Shown one piece after another: positions 34,882 to 41,177 of a stretch of 41,177 nt of DNA. Source of the DNA: Shewanella sp. KT0246 (GTDB taxonomy: Bacteria; Pseudomonadota; Gammaproteobacteria; Enterobacterales; Shewanellaceae); contig NZ_BPEV01000039.1 of the NCBI RefSeq assembly GCF_019654955.1, positions 1 through 41,177 on the forward strand, read 5' to 3'. The notes under the pieces were generated by a model. It was given only the letters and a program-made list of their open reading frames with translations, made no database searches and was not told where the DNA came from. The translations under genes and the position numbers were made by a program. Position 1 is the stretch's first letter; every line of letters begins with the position of its first letter.

Positions 34882-36066
34882 ATGAATAAAAATATCGCCG
34901 CTCAACTTCAACCTTATTACGCAGATTTTAACGTTGAAAGTCGAATTTTATTGTCAGGTCATTCCCACCAAGCTTGGCCGGATGCCGCTAAAAAAGGCAT
35001 GCTAGATTGTTATTATGATGCGGCAAAGCATGTCGATGAAAAGTGGGGCAATGCACTGGCTAAAGCTGACTGTGTCAGAGATTTTTATCGACACCTGATG
35101 GGCGAGCCTAATGGTCAAATCGCATTAGGTTCATCAACCCATGAACTCATTTTACGTTTTCTGTCAGATCTAAAATACTTTAAAACCTCACTTAATAGGC
35201 CATTGAAGGTAGTCACCACAGATGGTGAGTTTCATTCTTTAAGGCGTCAGTTGCAACGCTTAAAAGAGCTCAATTGCACCATCGAAGTTGTGCCTGTTCA
35301 TCCCAGTGACACCTTGGCTCAAAGACTGATGGATAAGATTGATGTCGATACCGATGCGGTAATGTTGTCAGCGGTATTTTTTAATACGAGTGAAATTTTT
35401 GATGATGTGGGCTTAGTGGCGCAAGCGGCCAAGTCTTTGAACGTTCCATGTCTAGTTGATGCTTATCATGCGTTAAATGTGGTGCCGTTCAACCTTCAGA
35501 GATGGCAGATTGAGTCAGCTTTTGTAGTGGGCGGCGGTTATAAATATTGCCAAGCGGGTGAAGGTAATTGCATGATGCGCATTCCAGCAGACCACAAAGG
35601 CAGCCCAATTATTACGGGTTGGTACGCTGAGTTTGATGTGTTAAATCAAGCGCCTGGTAAGGTAGGTTACGGCGCAGGGCAGTCTGCATTTGCGGGATCA
35701 ACTTACGATCCGGTGAGTCATTATCGTGCTGTGGCAGTGTTTGATTTTTTTAAGCAACAACAATTAACCGATGTGTTCTTGCGCGATATTAATCAAAGGC
35801 AAATTGGTCGTTTATGGCAAGGGATTGAAGCTGTTGGTGAGCATCAATTAGGTTTGAAATTACCGGAGCATCACTTGCAAGCCAATGGCGGCTTTTTATC
35901 TTTGACTACCGATAAAGCCAGTGACTGGGTGCAAAAACTCGGTGAGTATAACGTGTTGTGTGATAGTCGTGGTCATCAGTTAAGACTTGGTACCGCGCCT
36001 TATGTTAGTGATAAACAAATTGATCAGGCACTTAATATTATTGAAGATATTGCTAAGGTGATTTAA
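34882..36066 (+). CDS. kynU: Kynureninase-like PLP enzyme
   Basis: A class V aminotransferase-fold enzyme of 394 residues. In order: LLSGHSHQAWPDAAKKG, the phosphate-binding SSTHELILR, DAYHALNVVPF in the usual Asp-His region, and the cofactor lysine Lys221 in GGGYKYCQAGEGN. Position directly after tryptophan dioxygenase argues that it cleaves kynurenine to anthranilate and alanine. The order and lengths fit kynureninase, but a related sulfur-mobilising or cysteine-lyase activity cannot be excluded from sequence alone. The Shine-Dalgarno is weak (GAGAG). It probably shares a transcript with the dioxygenase, ending at the bidirectional terminator. Confidence 0.85.
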   Translation: MNKNIAAQLQPYYADFNVESRILLSGHSHQAWPDAAKKGMLDCYYDAAKHVDEKWGNALAKADCVRDFYRHLMGEPNGQIALGSSTHELILRFLSDLKYFKTSLNRPLKVVTTDGEFHSLRRQLQRLKELNCTIEVVPVHPSDTLAQRLMDKIDVDTDAVMLSAVFFNTSEIFDDVGLVAQAAKSLNVPCLVDAYHALNVVPFNLQRWQIESAFVVGGGYKYCQAGEGNCMMRIPADHKGSPIITGWYAEFDVLNQAPGKVGYGAGQSAFAGSTYDPVSHYRAVAVFDFFKQQQLTDVFLRDINQRQIGRLWQGIEAVGEHQLGLKLPEHHLQANGGFLSLTTDKASDWVQKLGEYNVLCDSRGHQLRLGTAPYVSDKQIDQALNIIEDIAKVI

Positions 36067-36100
36067 CAGCTTAGTTGTATTAAGGAATGTATACGTTTAT

Positions 36101-36136
36101 CAAAAATAGCTGCCATATCTGGGCAGCTATTTTTGT
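36101..36136. terminator. Bidirectional intrinsic terminator
   Basis: A 14-base perfect stem (CAAAAATAGCTGCC at 36101-36114 with 36122-36135) encloses a 7-base loop, with the A/T-tract forming part of both arms. It serves the kynureninase gene (+) and trmH (-). Confidence 0.9.
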
Positions 36137-36190
36137 ATATGCTTTTATCTATTTAATTCTGCATGCTGCTTAATTTGTAGTCACGCTGGT

Positions 36191-36910
36191 TTAATCACTA
36201 CTATTTTCTATATCAACCGCTTCTAGGGGATCGGGAGCACGCATTCTATCCCACCATTCAGGGCTCGCATCAATTTGACCGTGTTCATCTATTGCAGGGT
36301 AAGGAATATTCTTACGACGGCATGCTTTCGCGTAAATCGGATGGCCTTGTTCAAATAATTTGGTTTGGCAATACTCATGAGTTAAACGTCTGTTGTTATA
36401 CATGCCTGCTTCTTGGCGCTGGCGCTGAGCTTCATACATGATTAATGCCCCAGCAACCGACACGTTCAATGACTGCACCATGCCCACCATTGGAATAATG
36501 ATGTGTTGATCAGCTGAGGCTATCGCTTCTGGGCTAACGCCATCTCGCTCATTACCCAGCACGATAACCGTTGGCTTGGTATAGTCCACTTCACGAAAAT
36601 CTATCGCAGAATCGGAAAAGGTGGTGGCTAACACTTGCATACCTTGGGCTTTAAATTGCTCATAGGCTTCTTGATAAGTCACATGCTTAACAGTATTGAC
36701 CCAGCGGTGACTGCCCGACGAGGTATTGCCCGATACCCATAATGAGTCTTCTGGCATCACCGCATGAATTTGATGAACACCAACACTGTCGGCGGTGCGC
36801 ACTGTCGCCGCGATATTATTGGTTTTATGCACTTTATCAAGACAAACCGTAAGGTCGACTTGGCGGTTATCAAGCATTTCGTTAATGCGGGCTAAACGTT
36901 CTGGCGTCAT
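36191..36910 (-). CDS. trmH: tRNA (guanosine-18) 2'-O-methyltransferase
   Basis: A SpoU-type knotted methyltransferase that methylates the ribose of G18 in tRNA with S-adenosylmethionine. The three SpoU motifs are present: NNIAATVRTADSVG (motif 1, with the catalytic Arg), VLGNERDGVS (motif 2) and SLNVSVAGALIMYEA (motif 3). The length of 239 residues is near the 229 of E. coli TrmH, and the C-terminal extension with PSPEWW-like sequence (DASPEWWDRM) is as in TrmH rather than in the shorter TrmL. It is a single-gene unit. Confidence 0.93.
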   Translation of the reverse strand: MTPERLARINEMLDNRQVDLTVCLDKVHKTNNIAATVRTADSVGVHQIHAVMPEDSLWVSGNTSSGSHRWVNTVKHVTYQEAYEQFKAQGMQVLATTFSDSAIDFREVDYTKPTVIVLGNERDGVSPEAIASADQHIIIPMVGMVQSLNVSVAGALIMYEAQRQRQEAGMYNNRRLTHEYCQTKLFEQGHPIYAKACRRKNIPYPAIDEHGQIDASPEWWDRMRAPDPLEAVDIENSSD

Positions 36911-37050
36911 GGTGCTAATTCTACTTCTTTTAAAAGTGGGTTAAATCGTTGTCATGTATTTTGCGCAGCGATTATAACGCTAAAATGGCACTAAACTCGA
37001 CTTGTATGTCTTTAGAGGTGGAATCGTAGCTGGGATTGAGTATTGCTGAA

Positions 37051-37083
37051 AGTAAAACGAGCAAGGCCAAAGGCACTTGCTCG
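37051..37083 (-). terminator. Intrinsic terminator after the MscS gene
   Basis: CGAGCAAG (37058-37065) pairs with CTTGCTCG (37076-37083), with an inner GCC/GGC step, and is followed on the minus strand by TTTTACTTT. It lies 32 bases past the stop. Confidence 0.8.
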
Positions 37084-37114
37084 CTATTGTTATCAAAATC
37101 TCGAGATTTAACTC

Positions 37115-37939
37115 TTACTCTTTTTCGATGATCAGTTTTCTGTGTGGGAATGGAATTTCAATACCAGCTTCATCCAGTGCTTTTTTGATTTGCTCAGGGA
37201 TTGAATACAAGATATCGAAATAGTGCTCACCATGGCAGAAAGGACGGACTAAGAAATCCACTGAGCTGTCATTTAAGGTTTCAACTTCAACAAACGGAGC
37301 TGGGTCCTTTAAAATATGTGGATGTGCAGCTAGTACTGCATCAATCACCTTACGCACCTCATCGGTGTTTTCTTTGTAAGCCACTCCAAAATGCATATCC
37401 ACACCACGAATATCATGGAATGAATGGTTAACGATTTGCGCACCCCAAATTTGGCTGTTCGGTACGATAATATGCTGATTATCGAAGGTTCTTAGAATAG
37501 TCGTGAACAAGTCAATTTCTTGAACATTACCGAAGCGATCTGCAGCGCTAATAAAATCACCGACTTTATAAGGGCGGAATAACAATAGCATCACGCCAGC
37601 AGCAAGGTTAGACAATGTTCCTTGTAATGCTAAACCAACAGCTAAACCTGCAGCACCTAGCAATGCAACAATAGAGGCTGTTTGCACCCCAAAACGATTT
37701 AATACCGCAATAGCAACAAAAGCGAGAATAATGTACTTGGCGACACTGCCTAAAAAGCGGAATAAAGTGTTGTCGAGCTTGTCGTACTTTTCACCAATTT
37801 TATTGATGATTGAGCTGGCTTTATTAGCGATATAAAGACCAACGATTAAAATTAGCGCAGCTAATAATACATTGATCCCTACATCAATAATGAGTGGTAG
37901 ATATTGATTTATATCGATTTGATCTACGTAGTCTTGCAT
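37115..37939 (-). CDS. mscS: Small-conductance mechanosensitive channel
   Basis: An inner-membrane channel that opens under tension to release solutes on osmotic downshock. 274 residues (E. coli MscS has 286): three N-terminal helices, the pore helix GLAVGLALQGTLSNLAAGVM, the MscS beta domain RPYKVGDFISAADRFGNVQE, and the cytoplasmic cage ending GIEIPFPHRKLII. ATG 37939 is preceded by GGAGG. It is not obviously co-transcribed with its neighbours. Confidence 0.95.
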   Translation of the reverse strand: MQDYVDQIDINQYLPLIIDVGINVLLAALILIVGLYIANKASSIINKIGEKYDKLDNTLFRFLGSVAKYIILAFVAIAVLNRFGVQTASIVALLGAAGLAVGLALQGTLSNLAAGVMLLLFRPYKVGDFISAADRFGNVQEIDLFTTILRTFDNQHIIVPNSQIWGAQIVNHSFHDIRGVDMHFGVAYKENTDEVRKVIDAVLAAHPHILKDPAPFVEVETLNDSSVDFLVRPFCHGEHYFDILYSIPEQIKKALDEAGIEIPFPHRKLIIEKE

Positions 37940-38222
37940 TTAATGCCTCCTGCATAAAAGGGATACTTGCCTTAGATTCAACGAATATTATGTATTGGAT
38001 GATGGAGCAGCTTAACAGCTTGTTTAGCTGATTAATTTAGTCCAGTTACATGATATTGTTATTATCGAATTTAGCTTAGCACAACCTAGTGCAATATGTG
38101 ATGACAACCGATTGAAGGTTCACATTAAAGGGATTGTTTTTGCTTAAGTTATCTAAGGTTTTTAAACATACTCATGAAAATTTCCATGTTGTTAGGGCCA
38201 ATCAAAACTAAAGGATATCGAG

Positions 38223-39485
38223 ATGAACATTTTGCTACTCACGATTGGCTCACGTGGTGATATAGAGCCTTTTATTGCTCTGGGAGTTAGCATACAGGCG
38301 CAAGGTCATCAGGTTTATGTTTGTACTCATGAACGATTTCAATCAATAGTTGAAAAGCATGGACTCAATTATCAATACCTGAGCAATGAGCTGTTCAAAT
38401 TAATGGAAGGTGGCAGTGTTGAAAGCATGGGAAGTTTATTCAAAGGCATTAAAACCGCTATTAGGTTAATGAAACTGGCAAAACCAATAAATGAACAATT
38501 GATGGTTGATAGCATTAAAGCAGGCATTGAAGTGGAGCCTAAACTAGTGATTTATCACCCTAAGTGTATCGTTGCTCCCTCTATTGCAGAGAAGTTTAAT
38601 GTGCCAGCGGTCATGGCACTATTACAACCAATGCTCGTTAAGACCAGTGACTTTCCTTTAATAGGCTTACCTAATATCAGTGGTATCACAAATCGCTTAA
38701 GCTATCGATTAGCGAGCTTGGGTTTTAAACCCTATTTGAAACAGCTGAATTTACTTCGAAATTCATTTTTAAATTTGCCTAAATTGAGCGACAAAGCCGA
38801 TGTGCTTTCAATGAATACAGGTAAAGCCATTCCTGTATTACATGCCTTTAGTAAGCACATAGTGACTCGCCCACAGGATTGGCCACAAAGCACAGCAATA
38901 ACAGGTTATTGGTTTCTACAAAAACAGAACGATTACTCACCTGAAAAGACAATTACTGACTTTATGGCAGATGGTAAACCGCCTATTTATATCGGTTTTG
39001 GCAGCATGTCAGGTAAAGATCCAGTAAAAACCGCACGGTTGGTGATTGATGCCGTGATTAAAGCAAAGGTAAGAGCGATTATTGTCACTGGTTGGGGCGG
39101 ACTTAAGCTTGATGATGTTCCAAGCCAAGTGCTAGTTACTGACGCTGTGCCACATGACTGGCTATTTCCTCAAGTCGCTGCCGTGGTTCATCATGGCGGC
39201 GCTGGCACAACGGCCGCAGGGCTTAAAGCAGGTAAGCCAACTTTGATTTGTCCTTTCTTTGCTGACCAGCCTTTTTGGGGAGAAAAAATTGCCGCATTAG
39301 GGCTAGGGCCGACACCGATTAAACAAAAGAACCTAACGGTTGATAATCTTGCTGAGGGCATTTTGCAAATGGTGACTGATCAACAAATGCAGCAACGAGC
39401 CCAACAAGTCGCTGAGCTATTATCTCAAGAAGACGGAATAGAGAATGCGATTAAGTGGCTAAAAAAGCAAGGAGTGTTAATTTAG
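38223..39485 (+). CDS. GT1-like glycosyltransferase (UDP-sugar:lipid/small-molecule type)
   Basis: A 420-residue glycosyltransferase of the MGT/sterol-glucosyltransferase type. The N-terminal acceptor half begins MNILLLTIGSRGDIEPFIAL, and the C-terminal donor half shows IYIGFGSMSG and VVHHGGAGTTAAGLKAGKP, then CPFFADQPFWGEKI, the sugar-nucleotide site. There is no signal peptide. Relatives add a sugar to sterols, flavonoids, rhamnolipid precursors or macrolides; the acceptor here is unknown. AAGGA lies 8 bases before ATG. It is the last gene before the integron cassettes and reads towards them; a weak TTTTAGA/TCTAAAA hairpin at 39580-39600 may end its transcript. Confidence 0.9.
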   Translation: MNILLLTIGSRGDIEPFIALGVSIQAQGHQVYVCTHERFQSIVEKHGLNYQYLSNELFKLMEGGSVESMGSLFKGIKTAIRLMKLAKPINEQLMVDSIKAGIEVEPKLVIYHPKCIVAPSIAEKFNVPAVMALLQPMLVKTSDFPLIGLPNISGITNRLSYRLASLGFKPYLKQLNLLRNSFLNLPKLSDKADVLSMNTGKAIPVLHAFSKHIVTRPQDWPQSTAITGYWFLQKQNDYSPEKTITDFMADGKPPIYIGFGSMSGKDPVKTARLVIDAVIKAKVRAIIVTGWGGLKLDDVPSQVLVTDAVPHDWLFPQVAAVVHHGGAGTTAAGLKAGKPTLICPFFADQPFWGEKIAALGLGPTPIKQKNLTVDNLAEGILQMVTDQQMQQRAQQVAELLSQEDGIENAIKWLKKQGVLI

Positions 39486-39640
39486 TACCTAAGCTGAAAT
39501 TGATATTGAGAGGAAGCAGGCTCTAGGGTATTCAGAAGCTGTCAGATAATCAAAGTTAAAACTCATTATGACAAAAACGTTTTAGAGCTAAATTCTAAAA
39601 GTGACTTTTGGTATTAGGGTAGATATGGCAATCGGATATA

Positions 39641-39724
39641 CGGTAACGCCGCCATAACCGGCCGGAGCACGCAGTGCGTAGGTCCAGCCAGCTTTGCTGG
39701 CGATGGTTGATGGCTTTGTTATGC
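39641..39724 (-). repeat. attC recombination site, terminal site of the cassette array
   Basis: On the minus strand it runs from GCATAAC (39718-39724) to GCGTTAC (39643-39649). The outer arms TAACAAAGCCATCAACC and the complement of GGTTATGGCGGCGTTA pair imperfectly, as attC arms do, and inner short hairpins (CCAGC-AAA-GCTGG) fill the centre. It begins 4 bases after the stop codon of the winged-helix gene, the usual place for an attC. No further attC follows to the left. Confidence 0.75.
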
Positions 39725-39728
39725 ATTT

Positions 39729-40265
39729 TTACTCAAAGGTTGCGTGCCGTTCAATTGAATGAAATATATTGCCGCGCATTGTAGAACCCCATATCACCTT
39801 ACCTGCTGCAGACTTACTTGCTGTAACTAAGCCTTCAGCCTCAAGTTCAGTAAGAAGTTCCGAAAGATTGTCTCGAGATATTTTCGTATCCTGACATAGC
39901 CCCGTAATAGTTCGCCACGAATACTTTCCGTCGATCAAAGCATCCAGTATCTTAAGTTTATCTTCATCTAGCTGGATGCTATCAGTCTCTCCATTTTTCA
40001 TTTCCGGTTTAGCAGAAATCTCTGGCTCAGTTGCCTTGGATTTAATTGGTTCCATATCTTTTTCTATGGTTTCAATTCTCTGGTTTAGCTTCGCAGAGAA
40101 ACCAGCACCGCTGAACTCAGCGAATGCCTCAAGATTGAGGAAAACTAAAGCCAATGCACCAGCCGCAGCGAAGCCAGCTAATTCTGCAGGCATCCCCTTG
40201 ATGGCTAAACAAAAGCACAGCGCGGCATAAAGTAGGACTAGGATCTTATATATTATTTTATTCAT
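39729..40265 (-). CDS. Integron cassette protein: membrane-anchored winged-helix protein
   Basis: I recognise no named family for this 178-residue protein. Two membrane helices lie at residues 4-22 and about 28-50 with a short turn, then a Lys/Glu-rich coiled stretch (59-77), a flexible acidic/Pro linker, and a C-terminal winged-helix-like domain (about 99-170). The latter reads KLKILDALIDGKYSWRTITG, then SRDNLSELLTELEAEGLV, then GKVIWGSTMRGNIF as the likely wing. DNA binding, or a protein-sensing use of the fold, is inferred. It starts 21 bases inside its cassette (attC at 40286) and its stop lies 4 bases before the next attC. Its Shine-Dalgarno is weak, as is common when cassette genes rely on upstream transcription. 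Confidence 0.8.
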   Translation of the reverse strand: MNKIIYKILVLLYAALCFCLAIKGMPAELAGFAAAGALALVFLNLEAFAEFSGAGFSAKLNQRIETIEKDMEPIKSKATEPEISAKPEMKNGETDSIQLDEDKLKILDALIDGKYSWRTITGLCQDTKISRDNLSELLTELEAEGLVTASKSAAGKVIWGSTMRGNIFHSIERHATFE

Positions 40266-40285
40266 GCTCTAATTCTGGTTTTTGT

Positions 40286-40384
40286 GCATAACGCTTTGCT
40301 AAGCGGCAATAATATTGTTGGCTAAAATAGCGAGGAACGAGCAAAAGCCAACTGTTTTTTGTCCGTTTAAGCAACTTGTTAGGG
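40286..40384 (-). repeat. attC recombination site between the two cassettes
   Basis: On the minus strand it runs from CCCTAAC (40378-40384), RYYYAAC-like, to GTTATGC (40286-40292), a good GTTRRRY core. The arms TAACAAGTTGCTTAAACGG and the complement of CCGCTTAGCAAAGCGTTA pair imperfectly, and inner GTTGGCT pairs with AGCCAAC. The internal GGCTTTTGCTCGTT run is also typical of gammaproteobacterial attC sites. It starts directly next to the stop codon of the 120-residue gene. Confidence 0.9.
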
Positions 40385-40747
40385 TTACTCTGCTCGCGAT
40401 GTCAGAGTGTTCTCTGAGCTCTTAACACTCTTAATGATGCTATTACTCATAATAACAGTAGCGATTGTCATTATTAGAAATAAAACACCAAAGCCTAGAA
40501 ACACATATTTATAAATAGATAAGCTTGCCAACGTTTCTGCAGGTAAACCAACAGAAGCATTTACAGTAATTAAAACTGAAAAGAATGCACCAAACAACAA
40601 ACTGGTAACTAACATAAGTAAGTCTGCTACTGTACTTTTTTCTTTAATAGCACTGAGCGTTTCGTCTGTTACCAAATGATAAGTTTGCTGTTTAGGCTTA
40701 ATAGTTGCGGTAACTAAACCTGAATTATTAGAAAGTAAGTCAGACAT
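40385..40747 (-). CDS. Integron cassette protein: two-helix membrane protein
   Basis: A 120-residue protein with two membrane helices (about 41-63 and 79-101) joined by a short loop, and hydrophilic ends; both ends are predicted on the same side. No family recognised. AAGGAG lies 6 bases before ATG 40747. The start follows the stop of the 67-residue gene by 3 bases, and that stop overlaps the Shine-Dalgarno, so translation is probably coupled. The stop codon abuts the attC, and the pair forms one two-gene cassette. A role as membrane effector is possible but unproven. Confidence 0.85.
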   Translation of the reverse strand: MSDLLSNNSGLVTATIKPKQQTYHLVTDETLSAIKEKSTVADLLMLVTSLLFGAFFSVLITVNASVGLPAETLASLSIYKYVFLGFGVLFLIMTIATVIMSNSIIKSVKSSENTLTSRAE

Positions 40748-40750
40748 ATC

Positions 40751-40954
40751 TTACTCCTTAAGGCCAATACCTGAATTCGGGTACTTCTTCTGTAAATCAG
40801 CTACTACCTTGTTTCTAATCTCTTGCATATTCAAGTTAGCTACTGCTGCTGGATTTGTTTGCAAAATCCTATCAACAACACTTTCTAAAACCATGATACG
40901 AAATTCATTATCTAAGATCTGGTTTGAATCAATTTCACCGAACTTAATACCCAA
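40751..40954 (-). CDS. Integron cassette protein: small soluble protein, TTG start
   Basis: A 67-residue soluble, probably helical protein (FRIMVLESVVDRILQTNPAA, then NMQEIRNKVVADLQKKYPN). No family recognised. It starts with TTG at 40954: AAGGAG lies 6 bases upstream, and no ATG in this frame would leave a sensible protein. It is the first gene of its cassette, 26 bases inside the upstream attC core, and is coupled to the membrane-protein gene. Confidence 0.8.
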   Translation of the reverse strand: MGIKFGEIDSNQILDNEFRIMVLESVVDRILQTNPAAVANLNMQEIRNKVVADLQKKYPNSGIGLKE

Positions 40955-40979
40955 AATTTACTCCTTAATTTGAATGTAA

Positions 40980-41045
40980 CCCTAACAGCTTATTATACGG
41001 CTCGCCTGATAAAGTCGGCCGTTTAAGTCATTGATTTATAACATC
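40980..41045 (-). repeat. Probable attC site, upstream end of the two-gene cassette
   Basis: On the minus strand it ends with GTTAGGG (40980-40986), a GTTRRR core in which the final pyrimidine is G. The left arm ACTTAAACGGC pairs imperfectly with the complement of GCCGTATAATAAGC. The opposite core (around 41036-41042, GTTATAAATC) is decayed from RYYYAAC. It is about 66 bases long, like short attC sites. It is weaker than the other two sites but lies where the cassette boundary must be. Confidence 0.6.
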
Positions 41046-41177
41046 CTACTTTCTCTATGTCTTTGATGTAAAGCAATAAAATTATCTTGGCATCCTAAAA
41101 CAAACCGAGCTTGCGCGTTAAAGTCGCTTAAAAAATAAGTGATGAAATTTATTTCCAACATTATCAGACAATTATAG
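41046..41177. other. Right edge, probably part of a further cassette
   Basis: A minus-strand frame is open from the right edge to a stop at 41036-41038 (47 codons, ending HRESRML), overlapping the attC as cassette genes can. The composition of the translation is not convincing enough to call a gene. The integrase, if any, lies beyond the edge. Confidence 0.35.

Noticed and set aside
39976..40230. 84-codon plus-strand ORF inside the winged-helix cassette gene
   Set aside because: It is antisense to a frame that has membrane helices, a winged-helix pattern and a stop beside an attC.
41036..41177. Partial minus-strand ORF at the right edge as a cassette gene
   Set aside because: Only 47 codons are visible and the composition is not persuasive; listed as an unassigned edge.

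Overview
The window reads as chromosomal DNA of a marine gammaproteobacterium, most likely Shewanella or a close relative. The case rests on gene content: a split-Soret-type cytochrome, a PutA carrying the C-terminal extra domain, a DUF3297 protein, a secreted subtilase with PPC and P domains, a tryptophan 2,3-dioxygenase/kynureninase pair and an integron cassette tail. Base composition is moderately AT-rich. The genus call is inference; no rRNA or other marker gene is present and I saw no tRNA.

Layout. 1-417 is the 3' end of a GGDEF (diguanylate cyclase) gene. 585-1980 is a minus-strand pair: a Tat-exported diheme split-Soret-like cytochrome and a proline-rich lipoprotein. It is divergent from a CadC/ToxR-type membrane regulator with a FidL-like partner (2538-3833), and the intergenic region holds four 14-bp tandem repeats and a CRP-like site. 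3988-7812 is putA. 8420-14377 carries a DUF3297 gene, a UspE-like stress protein divergent from a CPA2 antiporter, a LysE-type exporter, an outer-membrane protein and gltS. 14482-21127 holds a SYLF-plus-barrel protein, an AraC regulator, a probable patatin lipoprotein/unknown/glycine-zipper operon and a flavin monooxygenase. 21324-23759 is a large secreted subtilase. The next 1 kb has no gene but carries a 220-bp tandem array of an 11-bp unit.

24746-33544 contains a DsbA-like protein divergent from a complete tripartite RND efflux operon (outer-membrane channel, adaptor, pump). An overlapping response regulator/histidine kinase pair follows and may control the efflux operon. 33905-36066 holds tryptophan 2,3-dioxygenase and a kynureninase homologue, followed by trmH, an MscS channel and a GT1-like glycosyltransferase.

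The most notable region is 39641-41177. Three attC-like recombination sites frame minus-strand ORFs, so this appears to be the distal end of an integron cassette array whose integrase would lie beyond the right edge. One cassette carries a two-gene operon: a 67-residue soluble protein with a TTG start, coupled to a 120-residue two-helix membrane protein. The other carries a membrane-anchored winged-helix protein. None of the three resembles a family I can name, so they are the best candidates here for an undescribed system.
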